Shown here: piece by piece, positions 6,319 to 8,262 of the stretch
Layout: each line of letters begins with the position of its first letter
How positions within the stretch are numbered: position 1 is the first letter of the stretch
Source: Planctomicrobium sp.
GTDB lineage: Bacteria; Planctomycetota; Planctomycetia; Planctomycetales; Planctomycetaceae
Assembly: GCA_018659505.1 (NCBI GenBank)
Contig: JABJMI010000669.1
Coordinates: forward strand, 1 to 8,262
Direction of reading: 5' to 3'
DNA length: 8,262 bases
Notes under the pieces: model-generated
Seen by the model: only the letters and a program-made list of their open reading frames with translations
What the model was told of the DNA's origin: nothing
Databases searched by the model: none
Program-made: the position numbers and the translations under genes

Positions 6319-7986
6319 ATGAGCGCGAACTTCAAACACCCTGCGTTGAAACAGCTAACCGAGCAACAGGCTCGATATGCCCCAATTGAAAAACGATTGG
6401 AGCAAATGAGTCGAGCTGAGAAATTATTGGCTCAAGTTGAGCCAGGTCAATCCTACAAATACCAGGAACTGACCGAAGTCCTCACGGGCTATCGGTCTGA
6501 ACAGTACCCGGACCTATCAATCGACGGTGAAGATCTTTTACACGATCTGCCGAAGTTTGTTGAGGAACTCTCTGCGAGTACCAAATTACCCGTTGAGCAA
6601 GCAGGTGAAGCTGTCTTCACAGTGAATGATCTGAGTGAGAAATATAATGTTTCCACAAAGACGATCGATCGCTGGAGGAAACGGGGTCTAGTCAGTCGAA
6701 AATTTCTGTTTGGAAACCGATCTCGTGTTGGGTTCCTTAGTTCTTCGGTTGAACGCTTCGTAAATGAAAACGAAACCGAAATCCACCGAAGTTCTCGTTT
6801 CTCCCAAATCAGTGAAGCTGAGAAACAGGAAATGATTCTCAAAGCACGTCGCCTCTCGATCCACGGGGCATGTCCTGCGGAAGTTGGTCGACGTCTTTCG
6901 AAAGTTTTTAAACGCTCCCCAGAAACAATTCGTTATACCCTGAAACAGTATGACGATGAAAACCCGGAGAATGCAGTCTTCCCTAATTCAACAAGTCCTC
7001 TGACGGATGACCGTAAGCTGGAAATCTATCAGCGATACGTCAATGGGATGTCCGCTGAACTTCTCGCTGAGGAATTTTGTCGGACCAAAACCAGTGTTTA
7101 TCGTATTGTCACGGAAGTGCGTGCCAAGATGCTTTTCGAAGCACCTGTCGCATACATGGATAGTGAAGAGTTTCACGAAGAAGGTGCAGACAAAACGATT
7201 CTTGGACCACCTCCAGAGGTTGAAAAGAAATCGAGAGCGGTCAAAGCCCCGCCGGGACTTCCGCAGTATCTAGCATCCCTTTACACCGTGGCTCTTCTCA
7301 CACGTGAAGAAGAAGGGTACTGGTTCAGAAAGATGAACTACCTGAAGTTCAAAGCCTCTGCACTTCAAAAAGAAATCGATCTTCAAAAGCCAAAGTCGAA
7401 AGATCTCGACCAACTTGAGAATCTGATTCGCGAAGCGACAAAAGTTAAAAACTTTCTGATTCGAAGTAATTTACGATTGGTCGTTTCGATTGCCAAACGA
7501 CACATGAAACCTTCAGTAAACTTCTTTGAAATGGTCAGCGATGGCAACATGTCGTTAATGCGAGCCATCGAAAAGTTTGACTACACGAAAGGTAATAAGT
7601 TTTCGACCTATGCGACTTGGGCGATCATGAAGAACTACGCCCGTTCAATTCCGACCGAAAACAGAGTCCTTGATCGTTTTCGTACGGGGAATGAAGAAGT
7701 CTTCTCATTCTCGGAAGATCAAAGGGGGAGCCAGTTCAAAGATGAGGTGATCAACTCAAGACAACATGAAGTGATCATGTCTATTTTGGAAAACCTGGAT
7801 GATCGGGAACGGCGAATTATCCTTCATCGTTACGGACTAGAGAAAGGTTCGGAGCCAGAAACCCTCGAACAGGTCGGCGGCAGATTTGGCGTAACTAAAG
7901 AACGTATCCGCCAGATCGAAGCACGTGCGATGCAGAAGATTCGGAAAATCGCCGACCAGGAGAAACTCGAAATTCCAGGCATATAG
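6319..7986 (+). CDS. Composite sigma-70 family factor with N-terminal HTH modules, lacking region 3
   Basis: The protein has 555 residues and directs RNA polymerase to a promoter set. The N-terminal part holds three apparent HTH units. A MerR/excisionase-like one at about 98-150 contains FTVNDLSEKYNVSTKTIDRW. A second is at about 165-211 and a third at about 228-272 (LLAEEFCRTKTSVYRIV). An acidic/proline linker leads to a region-1.2-like segment, LPQYLASLYTVALLTREEE (314-332). Region 2 spans about 377-446 with NLRLVVSIAKRH and KFSTYATWAIMKNYARSI. Region 4 spans about 483-546, ending VTKERIRQIEARAMQKIRK, which keeps most -35 contacts. Only about 36 residues separate regions 2 and 4, so domain 3 is missing. 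Residues equivalent to E. coli Trp434, Arg436, Gln437 and Thr440 are Ala435, Met437, Lys438 and Ala441, so -10 reading should differ. It stands alone, with a structured leader and a terminator. Sigma identity is certain; the regulon is unknown. Confidence 0.93.
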   Translation: MSANFKHPALKQLTEQQARYAPIEKRLEQMSRAEKLLAQVEPGQSYKYQELTEVLTGYRSEQYPDLSIDGEDLLHDLPKFVEELSASTKLPVEQAGEAVFTVNDLSEKYNVSTKTIDRWRKRGLVSRKFLFGNRSRVGFLSSSVERFVNENETEIHRSSRFSQISEAEKQEMILKARRLSIHGACPAEVGRRLSKVFKRSPETIRYTLKQYDDENPENAVFPNSTSPLTDDRKLEIYQRYVNGMSAELLAEEFCRTKTSVYRIVTEVRAKMLFEAPVAYMDSEEFHEEGADKTILGPPPEVEKKSRAVKAPPGLPQYLASLYTVALLTREEEGYWFRKMNYLKFKASALQKEIDLQKPKSKDLDQLENLIREATKVKNFLIRSNLRLVVSIAKRHMKPSVNFFEMVSDGNMSLMRAIEKFDYTKGNKFSTYATWAIMKNYARSIPTENRVLDRFRTGNEEVFSFSEDQRGSQFKDEVINSRQHEVIMSILENLDDRERRIILHRYGLEKGSEPETLEQVGGRFGVTKERIRQIEARAMQKIRKIADQEKLEIPGI

Positions 7987-8033
7987 AGCACTATTAAAGT
8001 GTTTCAATCCTTGCGAAGCAGGTTCCAGTTCTC

Positions 8034-8065
8034 AGCCATCGTTCCAACCGGAGCGATGGCTTTTT
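8034..8065 (+). terminator. Rho-independent terminator of the sigma-factor gene
   Basis: AGCCATCGTTCC (8034-8045) pairs with GGAGCGATGGCT (8050-8061). This makes a 12-bp stem with one T-G wobble, closed by an AACC tetraloop and followed by a run of five T (8061-8065). It begins 48 bases after the sigma stop codon. Confidence 0.9.
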
Positions 8066-8177
8066 CATTGAATACGCACCATTTGACTCTATACATATGG
8101 CTCTTTAGAGAAGCCCCGACTCACTGTTTACTCTGATGAATAGGCAACTTAGGCATCCGCATGTTTTTAATCTACCA

Positions 8178-8244
8178 GTACGTCGGACTTCCAAGTCCGA
8201 CGGAACTCAGTGGACGGACAAGGATGTCCATCCTACGACGGTAC
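8178..8244. repeat. Compound palindromic element with two internal hairpins
   Basis: The first arm pair CGTCGGACTT (8181-8190) and AAGTCCGACG (8193-8202) is perfect. The second, GGACGGACA (8212-8220) and TGTCCATCC (8225-8233), matches 8 of 9 around the loop AGGA. GTACGTCG at 8178-8185 can alternatively pair with CGACGGTAC at 8236-8244 (one bulge), which would enclose the internal hairpins. It lies past the terminator with no gene visible up to the window end. It is probably a REP-like or small non-autonomous mobile element. Confidence 0.65.
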
Positions 8245-8262
8245 TTTATTTTCACGCCAATG

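Overview
The window looks like chromosome from a planctomycete of the Planctomycetaceae type with moderate GC content. The basis is a secreted planctomycete-style sulfatase, a composite sigma-70 factor with the 'WAIMKN' variant of region 2.4, a PyrB of planctomycete character, and several short palindromic repeat families between genes. This placement is a judgement from sequence style, not from a database search.

Layout. (1) Positions 1-455, minus strand: the N-terminal half of aspartate carbamoyltransferase (pyrB), cut by the window edge. (2) 456-698: an intergenic gap holding two facing copies of a 25-nt repeat that can form a large imperfect hairpin. (3) 699-3102, minus strand: a probable two-gene unit. 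An exported iduronate-2-sulfatase-like enzyme is followed 52 nt later by an exported two-domain protein, YbjN-like plus lipocalin-like. (4) 3103-3399: a shared divergent upstream region. (5) 3400-5567, plus strand: a CelD/BcsL-type GNAT acyltransferase and a JmjC/cupin-like Fe(II) oxygenase, 47 nt apart, probably one operon. (6) 5568-6318: a gene-poor stretch with a third copy of the 25-nt repeat, a second hairpin family, and a structured leader. The leader has a possible H-type pseudoknot and a 24-codon upstream ORF that ends inside the next gene's Shine-Dalgarno. (7) 6319-7986, plus strand: a 555-residue sigma-70 factor with three apparent HTH modules in front of the sigma core, altered -10-reading residues and no region 3. 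(8) An intrinsic terminator at 8034-8065, then a compound palindromic element at 8178-8244.

How the parts fit. pyrB is housekeeping pyrimidine synthesis. The sulfatase and its YbjN/lipocalin partner probably act outside the cytoplasmic membrane on sulfated glycans or their sensing. The GNAT/oxygenase pair looks like a two-step cytoplasmic tailoring module of unknown substrate. The sigma gene stands alone with its own leader and terminator. It is the most unusual object here and the best candidate for an under-described regulatory system. No CRISPR array, tRNA, rRNA, transposase or phage gene was seen.
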